From the NCBI RefSeq assembly GCF_000159135.1, contig NZ_GG667521.1:44838-108837 (forward strand): a stretch of 64,000 bases of DNA, read 5' to 3'. Made by a program: the position numbers and the translations under genes. The DNA comes from Corynebacterium striatum ATCC 6940 (GTDB taxonomy: Bacteria > Actinomycetota > Actinomycetes > Mycobacteriales > Mycobacteriaceae). Below are positions 8,590 to 17,157 of the stretch, piece after piece; positions within the stretch are counted from its first letter, which is position 1; each line of letters starts with the position of its first letter. The notes beneath the pieces were generated by a model. It worked only from the letters and a program-made list of their open reading frames with translations. It was not told the DNA's origin and made no database searches.

Positions 8590-10220
8590 TACTTCAACCT
8601 CCCCAGCTGTTCGCGCACAACCTCGTCCAGGCGGGCGGCGTCGTCAAGCGTGGCGGTGAGCTCGCCGGTAAGCCGAGCGATCTTCTCGTCGATGGGCTCG
8701 TCGTCTTCTTCGGCCTCGGCGAAACCAACGTAGCGGCCGGGGGTCATGGCGAAGTCGGCATCGCGGATGTCGTCGAGGGAGGCGGACTTGCAGAAGCCGG
8801 CGATGTCTTCGTAGGCCTTGCCCTTTGGGGCGGAGGTGCGGCCGCGCCACAGGCGGTAGGTGTCGGCGATCTTCTGGATGTCCTCGTCGCTGAAGGTACG
8901 CTCCGTGCGGTCAATCATGTGGCCGAGCTCGCGGGCATCGATGAAGAGCACCTGGTTGGTGCGGTCGATGGTGCCCTTGGAACCGGCCTTCTTGTCCTTG
9001 GCGAAGAACCAGACGCAGACCGGGATCTGCGTGCCGCGGAAGAGCTGTGCAGGAAGTGCGATGACGCAGGAGACGATGTCGTCTTCCACCATGGCCTTGC
9101 GGATATCGCCTTCGCCGGAGGAGTTCGACGTCATCGTGCCGTTGGCCATGACAACACCGGCCTCGCCTTGAGGGGTGAGCTTGGAAATGATGTGCTGCAT
9201 CCACGCGAAGTTCGCATTGCGCTTGGGTGGGACGCCGTACTTCCAGCGAGTGTCTTCCTCGTTGCGCGACCAATCCTTGATGTTGAACGGTGGGTTGGCC
9301 ATGACGTAGTCCATCTGCTTGTCCGGATGGATGTCACGGGCGAAGGTGTCGGCCCAGCGCTCACCCAAGCCAGCAGAGCTAATGGCGTGGATGGCCAGGT
9401 TCATCTTGGCCATGCGCCAGGTGCGCTCATTGAGCTCCTGACCGTAGATGGCCAGAGCAGTGCGGTCCTTCTCCGTGGTTTCGAGGAACTTCTCTGCCTG
9501 CACGAACATGCCGCCTGAGCCACAGCAGGGGTCGTAAACACGACCCTGGGTCGGCTCCAGGATTTCTACGAGGGTACGTACGACAGGGCGGGGAGTGTAG
9601 AACTCGCCGCCACGCTTGCCCTCAGCACGGGCGAACTTCTCCAGGAAGTACTCGTAGACCTCACCCAGCAAATCGCGTGCGCGTTCTGGCCCCTCTGCGG
9701 TGAAACGCGTGGTGCTGAATAAGTCGATGAGTTCGCCCAAACGACGCTGGTCAACGCTTTCCGAGGCGAAGTTCGTGGGCAGGGTACCTAACAGTGACTC
9801 ATTGTCCAGCATGAGCTGTTTCATCGCGTTATCGATGAGCTTGCCAATGGACTGGTACTCCTGGCCGGCGTCGGCCGACTTGCCTTTCGAGTTGTCACGT
9901 AGGAAGGTCCAACGAGCGATGGGGTCGACCCAGAAAACGTTCTTCTCACGGTAAGCGTCGATATCCTCCAGGTCTTCCTGGATGTACTCTTCGCTATCGC
10001 CGCGCTCCTCGCCTTCGGCACGCAGCTCCGCGCGACGGGCATCGAAAGCATCAGTGACGTATTTGAGGAACACCAGTCCTAGGACGATGTCCTTGTACTG
10101 GGAGGCGTCCATGGAGCCGCGCAGCTTGTCTGCTGCCTTCCACAGTGTGTCCTTGAGCTCTTTGAGGGTGGTGGCGGAGGCAGCCTCTACGTTCTGCTCA
10201 TCCTTGACTGAGTTAGTCAT
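8589..10220 (-). CDS. hsdM: Type I restriction-modification methyltransferase subunit
   Basis: A 543-residue N6-adenine methyltransferase. It has the N-terminal helical HsdM domain (about 20-150), SAM-binding motif I DPCCGSGG at 230-237, catalytic motif IV NPPF at 309-312, and a C-terminal helical tail. With HsdS it methylates the recognition site and protects the host. The gene has a strong ribosome-binding site (AAGGAGGAAAA) and is first in the operon; hsdS follows with a one-base overlap. Upstream, 53 bases separate it from the HTH/methylase-like gene on the same strand, so the latter may be cotranscribed and regulatory. Confidence 0.96.
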   Translation of the reverse strand: MTNSVKDEQNVEAASATTLKELKDTLWKAADKLRGSMDASQYKDIVLGLVFLKYVTDAFDARRAELRAEGEERGDSEEYIQEDLEDIDAYREKNVFWVDPIARWTFLRDNSKGKSADAGQEYQSIGKLIDNAMKQLMLDNESLLGTLPTNFASESVDQRRLGELIDLFSTTRFTAEGPERARDLLGEVYEYFLEKFARAEGKRGGEFYTPRPVVRTLVEILEPTQGRVYDPCCGSGGMFVQAEKFLETTEKDRTALAIYGQELNERTWRMAKMNLAIHAISSAGLGERWADTFARDIHPDKQMDYVMANPPFNIKDWSRNEEDTRWKYGVPPKRNANFAWMQHIISKLTPQGEAGVVMANGTMTSNSSGEGDIRKAMVEDDIVSCVIALPAQLFRGTQIPVCVWFFAKDKKAGSKGTIDRTNQVLFIDARELGHMIDRTERTFSDEDIQKIADTYRLWRGRTSAPKGKAYEDIAGFCKSASLDDIRDADFAMTPGRYVGFAEAEEDDEPIDEKIARLTGELTATLDDAARLDEVVREQLGRLK

Positions 10221-10273
10221 TTTTCCTCCTTACATATAACGGTGTTTGTGTGTTTGAATGTTGAACTCTGTTA

Positions 10274-12268
10274 TTAGCCTGGTGGGGATTGTGCACGAGA
10301 TTCAGCGATGGTGACAGCACCGGTACCTATCGACATGACGAGGCCGTGCTCAAGTTCATCGAGGCTATGTAACTGTTCTAAGAGCTGCTGGCGTCGTGCG
10401 CGGAGCTGTTGCTCGACTGTGCTGAGGTGCTGCGCATTCTTGCGAGGCAATACGGGGAAGTACACCGATCCCAACTCGGAGGAGACAGCTTCGTTGATAG
10501 CCTTCTCTACGAGGTAGGGAATGCAGACCTGTTCCAAGGGAGTGTGGCTGCGTCCACGGAAGGTGCGGCATCGTAGTGCTTGAGCCGGTGCAGTGACTAG
10601 TTTGCCGCCTTCCTCATCGATGAGCGCGCGTGGTCTGGGGCTCTTGATGAAGACCACGTCCCCTGGTTCTGTGAGGGTGCCGCGCGGTGCAATGTCCTCC
10701 AACCGGAGACGATCGATGCAACGTGCGCCCTGTGGAATGCTCCCCAGAATTTCGGGTTCACCGATGAGTTCCAGTTTTGCTACTGCTTCGGGGGCGAGAT
10801 CACGTTCGGCAATGCGGGAGCCGCTGAGTTTCTGCAGCACCCCAGTGCGAGCGTTGGTCGCGGCCTTCCACGGTAGGTACTCAAGGCGCGTTGCCCCCGA
10901 TTCAGCGCGCATACCAATCTTTGGCTGCGCGTCCTCCAACCCTGCTGAACTGATGTCTAACCCTGCCTGATGTGCGGTGTGCATGAGATCGGCGGCGGAA
11001 GACGTCGACGTAGAAGAAAAGACCGAGTCATCGAGAGAATGAGTACGGCTGCGCCAGGCATCAGCGGCGCGAAGAATACGACCGCGGACAAAGGTGTGCT
11101 TGCGCGCTTCATCCGGTGTGGTGAGCATGGTTGCCCAGTCAGAGACGAGACCGGGTGTCTTAAGGTCCGGCACGTCAGCGATAACGGCAGCAGCATCGGC
11201 AGGGTTGCCTATGGCCTCGCGATTAGGGCGCTTGAGAATCCATAGTGCGCCCTGCTGCTGTCCGCGGTCCGGAAAAATGCCTCGGGGCAGCCGTGCGCTG
11301 TAACGCAGTGGTGCAATTGCGCCGGTTTCAGTCGGTGCGAGGAAACGCCGTCGGACGACCTCCGCTAAAGAGTCCTCGATAAGCATGTCTGCGGTGGAAA
11401 TACAGAACATTGCGCCGCGTTCGTCCAAGTTGTCGAGCAAGTCCTGGAGGTGCTCGAAGTATTCGGTCGCATTTTTGAGAGGGGAAGGAGCGCCGAGGAC
11501 GATGAGAGAATTTGTTGGGATCTCCTCGCTAGCGTCGATGAATTCCACGTTTCGGCACGCTAGTTCCGCCCAATAGAGAGAGTCTGGTGCGCAGTCCTTT
11601 CGGTATCCGATGTTGAGCGCCAGCGTTTCTTCGAGTTCCCGGGCGAGTCCAGTGACGAAACCTAGGCTGTATTCATCAGTAGGGATGATAGGTGGAGTTG
11701 GGTTTTCTAGCGTGAGGGCTTCCGATACTGCTTGCATAGCGCGGGAAGTAAAACGGGAAGAGAGTGTTACCTGGCGCTGAGCACTGAGGTCATCTGCAAG
11801 ACGGGCGAGCGCGGCCGCGGGCCCGAAAGCCGCCTCGGCTACCTGCTCTGCTGCTTTTGCGATGTCAGCTTCAGGGGCATCAGAAGGAATGTTGTCTGCT
11901 GCGCGCTGGTACGCCGCAGCAAGAGAGTCGATTACTGCAGCAGAGGGCGAAAAATCCTGAGGGGAGGAAGCCGTGTTGCAGTTCAAAAGGCCCAACGCCG
12001 CGCGTGCCGGATTGCGGAGCAGCATTCGGTAGAGCGAAGAATAAAAGAGGGCATCTTCAACGGCTGTGTCGCGGCGGCCGAGCTTAGTTGCTCGCAGCCA
12101 GCCTTGAATTTCGGTGATGGCGTAGTAGGGGTGGCCATCATGTTCTCCGCAAGGGGAGGGGAAGGGCGCGATGGATTCTGAGTTAAAGCGCTGAATCCAC
12201 TCGTTGACCGCGGGGCGCGTAACGCCGGTCAGCCGGGCGACATCGGCGAGTGTCAGTGTTGCGGTCAC
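10274..12268 (-). CDS. HTH protein with degenerate N-6 adenine methylase-like core and HsdS-like C-terminus
   Basis: A 664-residue protein. GTG 12268 was chosen because AAAGGAGG lies just before it; an open frame continues upstream to 12319 without such a signal. Residues about 5-65 form a MerR/excisionase-type HTH (LTLADVARLTGVTRPAVNEW). The middle resembles actinobacterial HTH-fused N-6 DNA methylases (for example GALWILKRP near the end of the core), but no DPxxGxG SAM motif is visible and the expected (D/N)PPx position reads VLGAPSP. The C-terminus resembles a HsdS recognition domain plus its helical spacer (GDVVFIKSPRPRALIDEEGG; VLPRKNAQHLSTVEQQLRARR). It lies immediately upstream of the type I operon on the same strand. 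I infer a DNA-binding regulator or decoy rather than an active methylase; an unusual active site cannot be excluded. Confidence 0.65.
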   Translation of the reverse strand: MTATLTLADVARLTGVTRPAVNEWIQRFNSESIAPFPSPCGEHDGHPYYAITEIQGWLRATKLGRRDTAVEDALFYSSLYRMLLRNPARAALGLLNCNTASSPQDFSPSAAVIDSLAAAYQRAADNIPSDAPEADIAKAAEQVAEAAFGPAAALARLADDLSAQRQVTLSSRFTSRAMQAVSEALTLENPTPPIIPTDEYSLGFVTGLARELEETLALNIGYRKDCAPDSLYWAELACRNVEFIDASEEIPTNSLIVLGAPSPLKNATEYFEHLQDLLDNLDERGAMFCISTADMLIEDSLAEVVRRRFLAPTETGAIAPLRYSARLPRGIFPDRGQQQGALWILKRPNREAIGNPADAAAVIADVPDLKTPGLVSDWATMLTTPDEARKHTFVRGRILRAADAWRSRTHSLDDSVFSSTSTSSAADLMHTAHQAGLDISSAGLEDAQPKIGMRAESGATRLEYLPWKAATNARTGVLQKLSGSRIAERDLAPEAVAKLELIGEPEILGSIPQGARCIDRLRLEDIAPRGTLTEPGDVVFIKSPRPRALIDEEGGKLVTAPAQALRCRTFRGRSHTPLEQVCIPYLVEKAINEAVSSELGSVYFPVLPRKNAQHLSTVEQQLRARRQQLLEQLHSLDELEHGLVMSIGTGAVTIAESRAQSPPG

Positions 12269-12480
12269 TTGAGGCCTCCTTTCATAGGGTAGTGATGGGG
12301 AATAGGGGCGAGCGGTCATCGATGATTGCTCTGTCCAATACGTTAAATGAACTCGATTAAAGTACCCAGCTTTTAGTCTGTTAATTATCCTGAAGGGGGC
12401 TTAAGGCCGATTAATTAATAATAAAATAGTGTTGCCCAAGAGTGGTTTGGTTTTCGCGGGGATCGGGCTTCAAAGTCGAC
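12269..12480. other. AT-rich upstream region of the leftward restriction operon
   Basis: About 210 bases between the HTH/methylase-like gene and the gene remnant on the other side. The stretch 12330-12430 is clearly richer in A and T than its surroundings (TTAATTAATAATAAAATAG) and is where the promoter of the leftward genes should lie. No clear operator, RNA gene or open frame was found. Confidence 0.4.
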
Positions 12481-12579
12481 ATGTGCATGGTTATCGCCTC
12501 TGCGCTGAGCATGTTCGACAACAAGCTGGCTCCGTTCTGGAACGAGGGCAAGGCGCTTGAGCAGGAGTGCGGCCACTAA
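12481..12579 (+). pseudogene. Possible 3' remnant of an unidentified gene
   Basis: A short open frame (ATG 12481 to TAA 12579, 32 codons) encodes MCMVIASALSMFDNKLAPFW and ends KALEQECGH. It has no ribosome-binding site, its frame continues a little upstream without a start, and it is followed after about 20 bases by a good terminator. That is what the 3' end of a gene cut off by a deletion or by the island insertion would look like. I do not recognise the protein. Confidence 0.35.
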
Positions 12580-12600
12580 AACAGCTTGCCTGCTTCAATC

Positions 12601-12643
12601 CCCGCCGACGAGGAGCTTTGAATCTTCTTCGGCGGGCTTTTTG
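12601..12643 (+). terminator. Rho-independent terminator
   Basis: CCCGCCGA at 12601-12608 pairs with TCGGCGGG at 12629-12636; the stem can extend inward with mismatches, and it is followed by CTTTTTGTG. It terminates rightward transcription from the remnant at 12481-12579. Confidence 0.8.
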
Positions 12644-12717
12644 TGTCTGTACGCCGGCGCTTTGCCGGTTTACGCGTGTCGCGAGTCGGTGTTGAAACCG
12701 GTGGCAAATCTCCGTAA

Positions 12718-12735
12718 GGTTAACATTAGGTTAAC
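12718..12735 (+). promoter_or_regulatory. Direct repeats GGTTAAC, spaced 11 bases, ahead of the intact arsC-like gene
   Basis: GGTTAAC occurs at 12718-12724 and again at 12729-12735, 11 bases apart, 34 bases before the start codon. The pair matches the one at 2419-2436 in position, spacing and downstream sequence (AGAGAAC, then GGGTGA). The spacing of one helical turn suggests two protein contacts on one face of the DNA; the second repeat may also overlap a -10 element. Confidence 0.5.
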
Positions 12736-12768
12736 AACCAGAGAACAGAAAGTAATTGGGTGAGTACC

Positions 12769-13311
12769 ATGACGCATCTCAATGATCACCGCCTCGCGAC
12801 CCTGCGCCAGGACCTCCACGACCTGTACGGCAACACTCACGCTGCCGCGGAAATCGACGCCGAGGTAGACGCGGCAATCGCGCGCCATACTGCCGGTGCA
12901 ACGGTCGAAGAATTCATCCCTGTTCTGGTTGAACGCGAGGTAAAGGAATACTTCGGCGGGCACCGCATCCATGTCCGTTTCTCTGCTGGCACCAACCACG
13001 CCCTTGCGGAGAAGGTTGTTGAATTGACCAAGGAACAGGCCGGCGACGCCTTGCTTGCCGACGCCGCTCATTTCCACACCGAGGTTGATCCCAACAACCG
13101 CATGGTCAGCATGCCTGACTTCATCGTGTACCTAGGCCGCGACATCCCGCGCGACGAAGCAGGCAAGGACGTCAAGATTTGGGATATCGCTGCGGCCAAT
13201 ACGCCAGAGGAAGAGCGCGAACTTATCGATGACCTCGGCGCCCGCGTGCTTTACATGTTGGGCAAGCTGGGCATCGAGCCAGTAGGCGATAAGGCCCCTG
13301 TCGAGGCCTAA
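12769..13311 (+). CDS. Arsenate-reductase-like protein lacking the catalytic cysteine loop
   Basis: A 180-residue protein. ATG 12769 was chosen because the paralogue at 2497 has its ATG at the aligned position while the GTG at 12760 is not in frame there. Residues about 5-60 form the helical dimerisation domain found on actinobacterial ArsC/LMW-PTP proteins (RQDLHDLYGNTHAAAEIDAE). The rest aligns with the LMW-PTP fold at its end (PDFIVYLGRDIPRDEAGKDV, KIWDIA, ARVLYMLGKLGIEP). At the place of the catalytic CX5R loop the sequence is HVRFSAGTNHALAEK, without cysteine, and the central part of the fold is shortened. The protein has no cysteine at all, so it cannot be a thiol-dependent arsenate reductase. 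A binding or regulatory role is inferred. Confidence 0.65.
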   Translation: MTHLNDHRLATLRQDLHDLYGNTHAAAEIDAEVDAAIARHTAGATVEEFIPVLVEREVKEYFGGHRIHVRFSAGTNHALAEKVVELTKEQAGDALLADAAHFHTEVDPNNRMVSMPDFIVYLGRDIPRDEAGKDVKIWDIAAANTPEEERELIDDLGARVLYMLGKLGIEPVGDKAPVEA

Positions 13312-13379
13312 TCTCCCAACTAGAAGCGATAGGTCGAGTGCCTCCGATTCTTCGCGCAGAGTTGATTCATCCGAGGGCG

Positions 13380-13423
13380 AAAGCAGATGACCTTCATCGA
13401 AAGATAGAAGGCTCTGCTTTTTA
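13380..13423 (+). terminator. Rho-independent terminator
   Basis: AAAGCAGA (13380-13387) pairs with TCTGCTTT (13413-13420), and inside it CCTTC (13391-13395) pairs with GAAGG (13407-13411); a T stretch follows. It ends transcription from the arsC-like gene before glfT2. Confidence 0.75.
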
Positions 13424-13611
13424 ATAGATGGAGAATGCGAGCGCATTTATGGCCTTTTCGGTGCGGATTAATCGTCGTGCTCACGGCCAGATTGTGTTAA
13501 ATGCGCGTCACTGCAGCCATGAATCCGTGTGGGAGCGAGGTTATCGGCCACAAACCACTAGGCTGTTTGACTGAATATTGTCATAAAACCGTTTGGAGAA
13601 TCGAAGTAATC

Positions 13612-15591
13612 GTGACTGCCAACAATTCCTCCGCCAGCGCCGCTGGCAGCGAAACCCGCGTTTTCGAACCTGTTCAGCGAATCTTGCTGCCCAAGCGCGG
13701 CGAGCCTTTTGACGTCCGGATGCTCTATCTCATCGAGTCTGAGCAAAACCGCGAGCGCCTGAGCTGGACCAACCGCACCGCGGTGACGATTCCAGCGGGT
13801 GAAGAGGCTTCTTTCGAGACCTACTTCAACGCTTTCCCTGCCTCCTACTGGCGCCGCTGGTCCCAGCTGAAGTCCATCGTGCTCTCCCTCGAACTCGAAG
13901 GCCAAGCCAACGTCTCCATTTATCGCTCCAAGCAGGATGGTCAGCGCATCTCCGTGGCCAACCACCTGGTCGGCAGCGGTCACCACGACTTCGAACTGCC
14001 GCTGAAGAACTTCGAAGACGGCGGCTGGCTGTGGTTCGACATCACCGCAGAGAAGGAAACCGTCCTTTCTAATGCGGCATGGTGCGCTCCACATGAACCA
14101 GGCCCGCAGATTATGCCGGACGGTACGGAGATCCCGGCGTCGGAAAAGCGCGTTGCCGTGGGCATTCCTACCTTCAACCGCCCAACCGACGCCGTCGCAG
14201 CGCTGCAGGCTCTCGCCGAGGACCCAGTGGTCGACGGCATCATTGACTACGTTCTCATGCCGGACCAGGGCAACCAGCACCCAGCAGACGAGCCAGGCTA
14301 CGAGCAGGCCGTCGAGCACTTCGGCCCGCGCTTCCGCGAGTTCCGTCAGGGCAACCTGGGCGGCTCCGGCGGCTACTCCCGCATCATGTACGAGGCGTTG
14401 GAGAACACCGATTCCCCGTTCATCCTCTACATGGATGATGACATCGCCATCGAACCGGACTCCATCCTGCGCGCAGTGCAGGCCGCGCGATACGCCGCCA
14501 AGCCGATCATCGTTGGCGGCCAGATGCTGAACCTGCAGGAGCGCTCCCAGCTGCGCACCACTGGCGAGCAGGTCAACAAACACGACTTCATGTGGGGCGG
14601 GGCCCCGCACGCGGTCTACGACCACGACTTCGCCAAGTACCCATTGCGCGCTATTGGTGACGCCCAGTCGCACCTCGACCCACGCAAGTACGACTCCCGT
14701 GCTCTCCATCGCCGCGTCGATGTCGAATACAACGGCTGGTGGATGTGCCTCTTCCCGCGCGTCGTAGCTGAGACCAACGGCCAGCCGCTACCACTGTTTA
14801 TCAAGTGGGATGACACCGAGTACTCCCTGCGCGCAGCCGCTAACGGCTTCCCAACTGTCACCTGGCCGGGGGCCGCAATCTGGCACATGGCGTGGGCGGA
14901 CAAGGACGACGCCATCGACTGGCAGGCGTACTTCCACCTGCGCAACCGCCTCATCGTCGCTGCGATGTACCACGACGGCGACGTCAAGGGCATTACGAAG
15001 TCCATCTTCAAGTCCACCCTCAAGCACACGATGTGCATGGAGTACTCCACCATGGCTATCCAGCTGGAAGCTATGAAGGACTTCCTCGCCGGCCCGGATC
15101 GCCTCTTCGACATCCTGGAATCCTCCCTGCCGCGCATCGCGGAAATCCGCAAGAACTACTCCGATGCCGTCATCATCGAATCCGCCGACCAACTGCCGGC
15201 TCCGACCGGCGCGCCGGGCGTGCCGACCCGCAACATCGGCGGCCGCCTCGGCAAGGTCAAGAAGCTGCCATGGCTGCTCAAATCCGCGAAGCACCTTGTC
15301 ACCAAGGAAGACCGCGCGCACCACGAGGCGCCGCAGCTCAACCTCACCCCCGACGAGGCGCGCTGGTTCACTCTGTCCCGCGTGGACTCCGCAACAGTTT
15401 CCACCGCCGGCGGTACCGGCGTGGCCTTCCGCAAACGCGACCGCGATCTGGCCACCGACCTCGTCAAGCAGACCCGCGGCCTGCTCAAGGAGATCGAGGA
15501 GAACTTCGATGATCTGAAGGCGCAGTATCGCGCCGCGATGCCGGAGCTGACTTCCCGCGAATCCTGGAGGAAGGTATTCGATGCCCAGTAA
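13612..15591 (+). CDS. glfT2: Galactofuranosyltransferase GlfT2
   Basis: A 659-residue protein starting at GTG 13612, just after TTTGGAGAA; the open frame to 13501 upstream lacks coding character. It has the N-terminal beta-sandwich domain, then a GT-A fold with VAVGIPTFNRP (about 182-192), NLGGSGGYSR (248-257), the metal-binding DDD at 275-277 in LYMDDDIAI, and the catalytic segment KWDDTEYSLR. GlfT2 polymerises the galactan of arabinogalactan from UDP-galactofuranose on the cytoplasmic face of the membrane. The next gene overlaps it by 11 bases; glfT2, PAP2, ubiA and aftB follow the conserved mycobacterial order Rv3808c-Rv3805c. Confidence 0.95.
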   Translation: MTANNSSASAAGSETRVFEPVQRILLPKRGEPFDVRMLYLIESEQNRERLSWTNRTAVTIPAGEEASFETYFNAFPASYWRRWSQLKSIVLSLELEGQANVSIYRSKQDGQRISVANHLVGSGHHDFELPLKNFEDGGWLWFDITAEKETVLSNAAWCAPHEPGPQIMPDGTEIPASEKRVAVGIPTFNRPTDAVAALQALAEDPVVDGIIDYVLMPDQGNQHPADEPGYEQAVEHFGPRFREFRQGNLGGSGGYSRIMYEALENTDSPFILYMDDDIAIEPDSILRAVQAARYAAKPIIVGGQMLNLQERSQLRTTGEQVNKHDFMWGGAPHAVYDHDFAKYPLRAIGDAQSHLDPRKYDSRALHRRVDVEYNGWWMCLFPRVVAETNGQPLPLFIKWDDTEYSLRAAANGFPTVTWPGAAIWHMAWADKDDAIDWQAYFHLRNRLIVAAMYHDGDVKGITKSIFKSTLKHTMCMEYSTMAIQLEAMKDFLAGPDRLFDILESSLPRIAEIRKNYSDAVIIESADQLPAPTGAPGVPTRNIGGRLGKVKKLPWLLKSAKHLVTKEDRAHHEAPQLNLTPDEARWFTLSRVDSATVSTAGGTGVAFRKRDRDLATDLVKQTRGLLKEIEENFDDLKAQYRAAMPELTSRESWRKVFDAQ

Positions 15592-16108
15592 GCTTTCTGT
15601 AGCTGAATCACACGTTCTGGAAAGCATCCAGAACGCAGCTTTCGACGTCCCTGGAGTTGTACCTGCCGCCCGCGGCTTGAGCCACCTTGGCGAGCACGCC
15701 CTCGGCTGGATGGGTGCTTCCGCAGTGATGTACGCGGTCAACCATGATGACAAGGCGCGGCGTCGCCAGTGGGCATACGTAGGCGTGGGTGCATTTACAG
15801 CCCACGCGGCGAGCGTTGTAATCAAGCGCATCGTGCGCCGCAAGCGCCCTGACTACCCCTACGTTCGCGTCGGCGTGGGCACCCCGTCCAAGCTGTCGTT
15901 TCCGTCCTCGCACTCGACGTCGACAACCGCGTTCCTCGTGGGCGTCGCACACCTAACCGGCAATCCGTTGCCGCTCCTTGGTGTGCCTGTGATGATGGCT
16001 TCGCGTATGGTGCTCGGAGTGCATTACCCAACGGATACCGCGGTTGGAGCTGCGATCGGTGCAGTCACCGCAGAGGCATTAACCCGCTATGAAAGGAAGA
16101 CCGCGTGA
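15581..16108 (+). CDS. PAP2-family phosphatase (decaprenylphosphoryl-5-phosphoribose phosphatase type)
   Basis: A 175-residue membrane protein with the full PAP2 signature: KRIVRRKRP, PSSHS and SRMVLGVHYPTD, with the catalytic histidines in the last two. The place between glfT2 and ubiA matches Rv3807c, the proposed phosphatase that turns decaprenylphosphoryl-5-phosphoribose into decaprenylphosphoryl-ribose on the way to DPA, the arabinose donor. It overlaps glfT2 by 11 bases and ubiA by 4, so translation is coupled throughout. The family is clear; the precise substrate rests on synteny. Confidence 0.9.
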   Translation: MPSKLSVAESHVLESIQNAAFDVPGVVPAARGLSHLGEHALGWMGASAVMYAVNHDDKARRRQWAYVGVGAFTAHAASVVIKRIVRRKRPDYPYVRVGVGTPSKLSFPSSHSTSTTAFLVGVAHLTGNPLPLLGVPVMMASRMVLGVHYPTDTAVGAAIGAVTAEALTRYERKTA

Positions 16109-17100
16109 GCGAGACACACCACGAAGACGGTTCGCAGCGGGTATTCCACTCTGAACCGCATACCTCAGGCATCGACACCGGCCGCAAGCGTAAGCCGCCG
16201 AAGAACCTCGTCGACGGAATGATCAAGGCGCTGCGCCCAAAGCAGTGGGTTAAAAACGTCCTCGTCCTCGCCGCTCCAGCAGCAGCGGGTGCGGACGCAC
16301 TGTTCCATTCGCGCGTGCTTCTCGACGTCCTCCTTGCCTTCATCGTCTTCTGCATGGGCGCGTCCTCGATTTACCTCATCAATGACGCTCGCGACGTCGA
16401 GGCTGACCGGGCTCACCCGACCAAGCGCTTCCGTCCCATCGCGGCCGGCGTGCTGCCGGTGGGCCTGGCGTATGCGATGGCAGCGCTGCTCATTGTCGGT
16501 TCCATCGGCTTGTCCTTCTTGGCCACCGCTGGCCCACAGCTGGCAATCGTGATGGCTGTGTACATCGCTTTGCAGCTGGGCTACTGCTTTGGCTGGAAGC
16601 ACATGCCGGTCATCGACATCGCGCTGGTTTCCTCCGGCTTCATGTTGCGCACAATGGCCGGTGGCGTGGCAGCGGGCATCGTGCTTTCCCAGTGGTTCCT
16701 GTTGGTGGCGGCATTCGGTTCGCTGTTCATGGCTTCCGGTAAGCGTTACTCGGAGATTCTTTTGGCCGAGCGCACTGGTGCGAAGATCCGTAAGTCCCTC
16801 GAGGGCTATACGCCGACCTACCTACGCTTTGTCTGGACCCTTGCGGCTACCGCTTTGGTTATGTCCTACTCGCTGTGGGGCTTCCAGCTTTCCAACGCCG
16901 CTGATGGCCCAGCTGGCGTCTGGTACCAGGTTTCGATGGTTCCATTTACGATTGCCGTGCTGCGCTATGCTGCCGACGTCGACCGCGGCAATGGCGGCGC
17001 ACCTGATGAAATCGCGCTCGAGGATCGTGCCTTGCAAGTACTCGCCCTTTTGTGGCTGGCTTGTATCGCAATGGCGGTTTATATTATCCCAATGTTTTAA
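16105..17100 (+). CDS. ubiA: Decaprenyl-phosphate phosphoribosyltransferase (UbiA family)
   Basis: A 331-residue UbiA-type prenyltransferase with about nine membrane segments. The first Asp-rich motif NDARDVEADR (about residues 92-101) binds the Mg-pyrophosphate of PRPP. RPKQWVKNVLV near residue 44 is typical of the Rv3806c subgroup. It transfers 5-phosphoribose from PRPP to decaprenyl phosphate, the first committed step to the arabinan donor DPA. GTG 16105 overlaps the PAP2 gene stop by 4 bases. Confidence 0.94.
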   Translation: MSETHHEDGSQRVFHSEPHTSGIDTGRKRKPPKNLVDGMIKALRPKQWVKNVLVLAAPAAAGADALFHSRVLLDVLLAFIVFCMGASSIYLINDARDVEADRAHPTKRFRPIAAGVLPVGLAYAMAALLIVGSIGLSFLATAGPQLAIVMAVYIALQLGYCFGWKHMPVIDIALVSSGFMLRTMAGGVAAGIVLSQWFLLVAAFGSLFMASGKRYSEILLAERTGAKIRKSLEGYTPTYLRFVWTLAATALVMSYSLWGFQLSNAADGPAGVWYQVSMVPFTIAVLRYAADVDRGNGGAPDEIALEDRALQVLALLWLACIAMAVYIIPMF

Positions 17101-17157
17101 CGCCGTGAGCGCCGCGAATACGGTCAAATCTAAAGGGGGATGTTAAACTTTTTCCCC

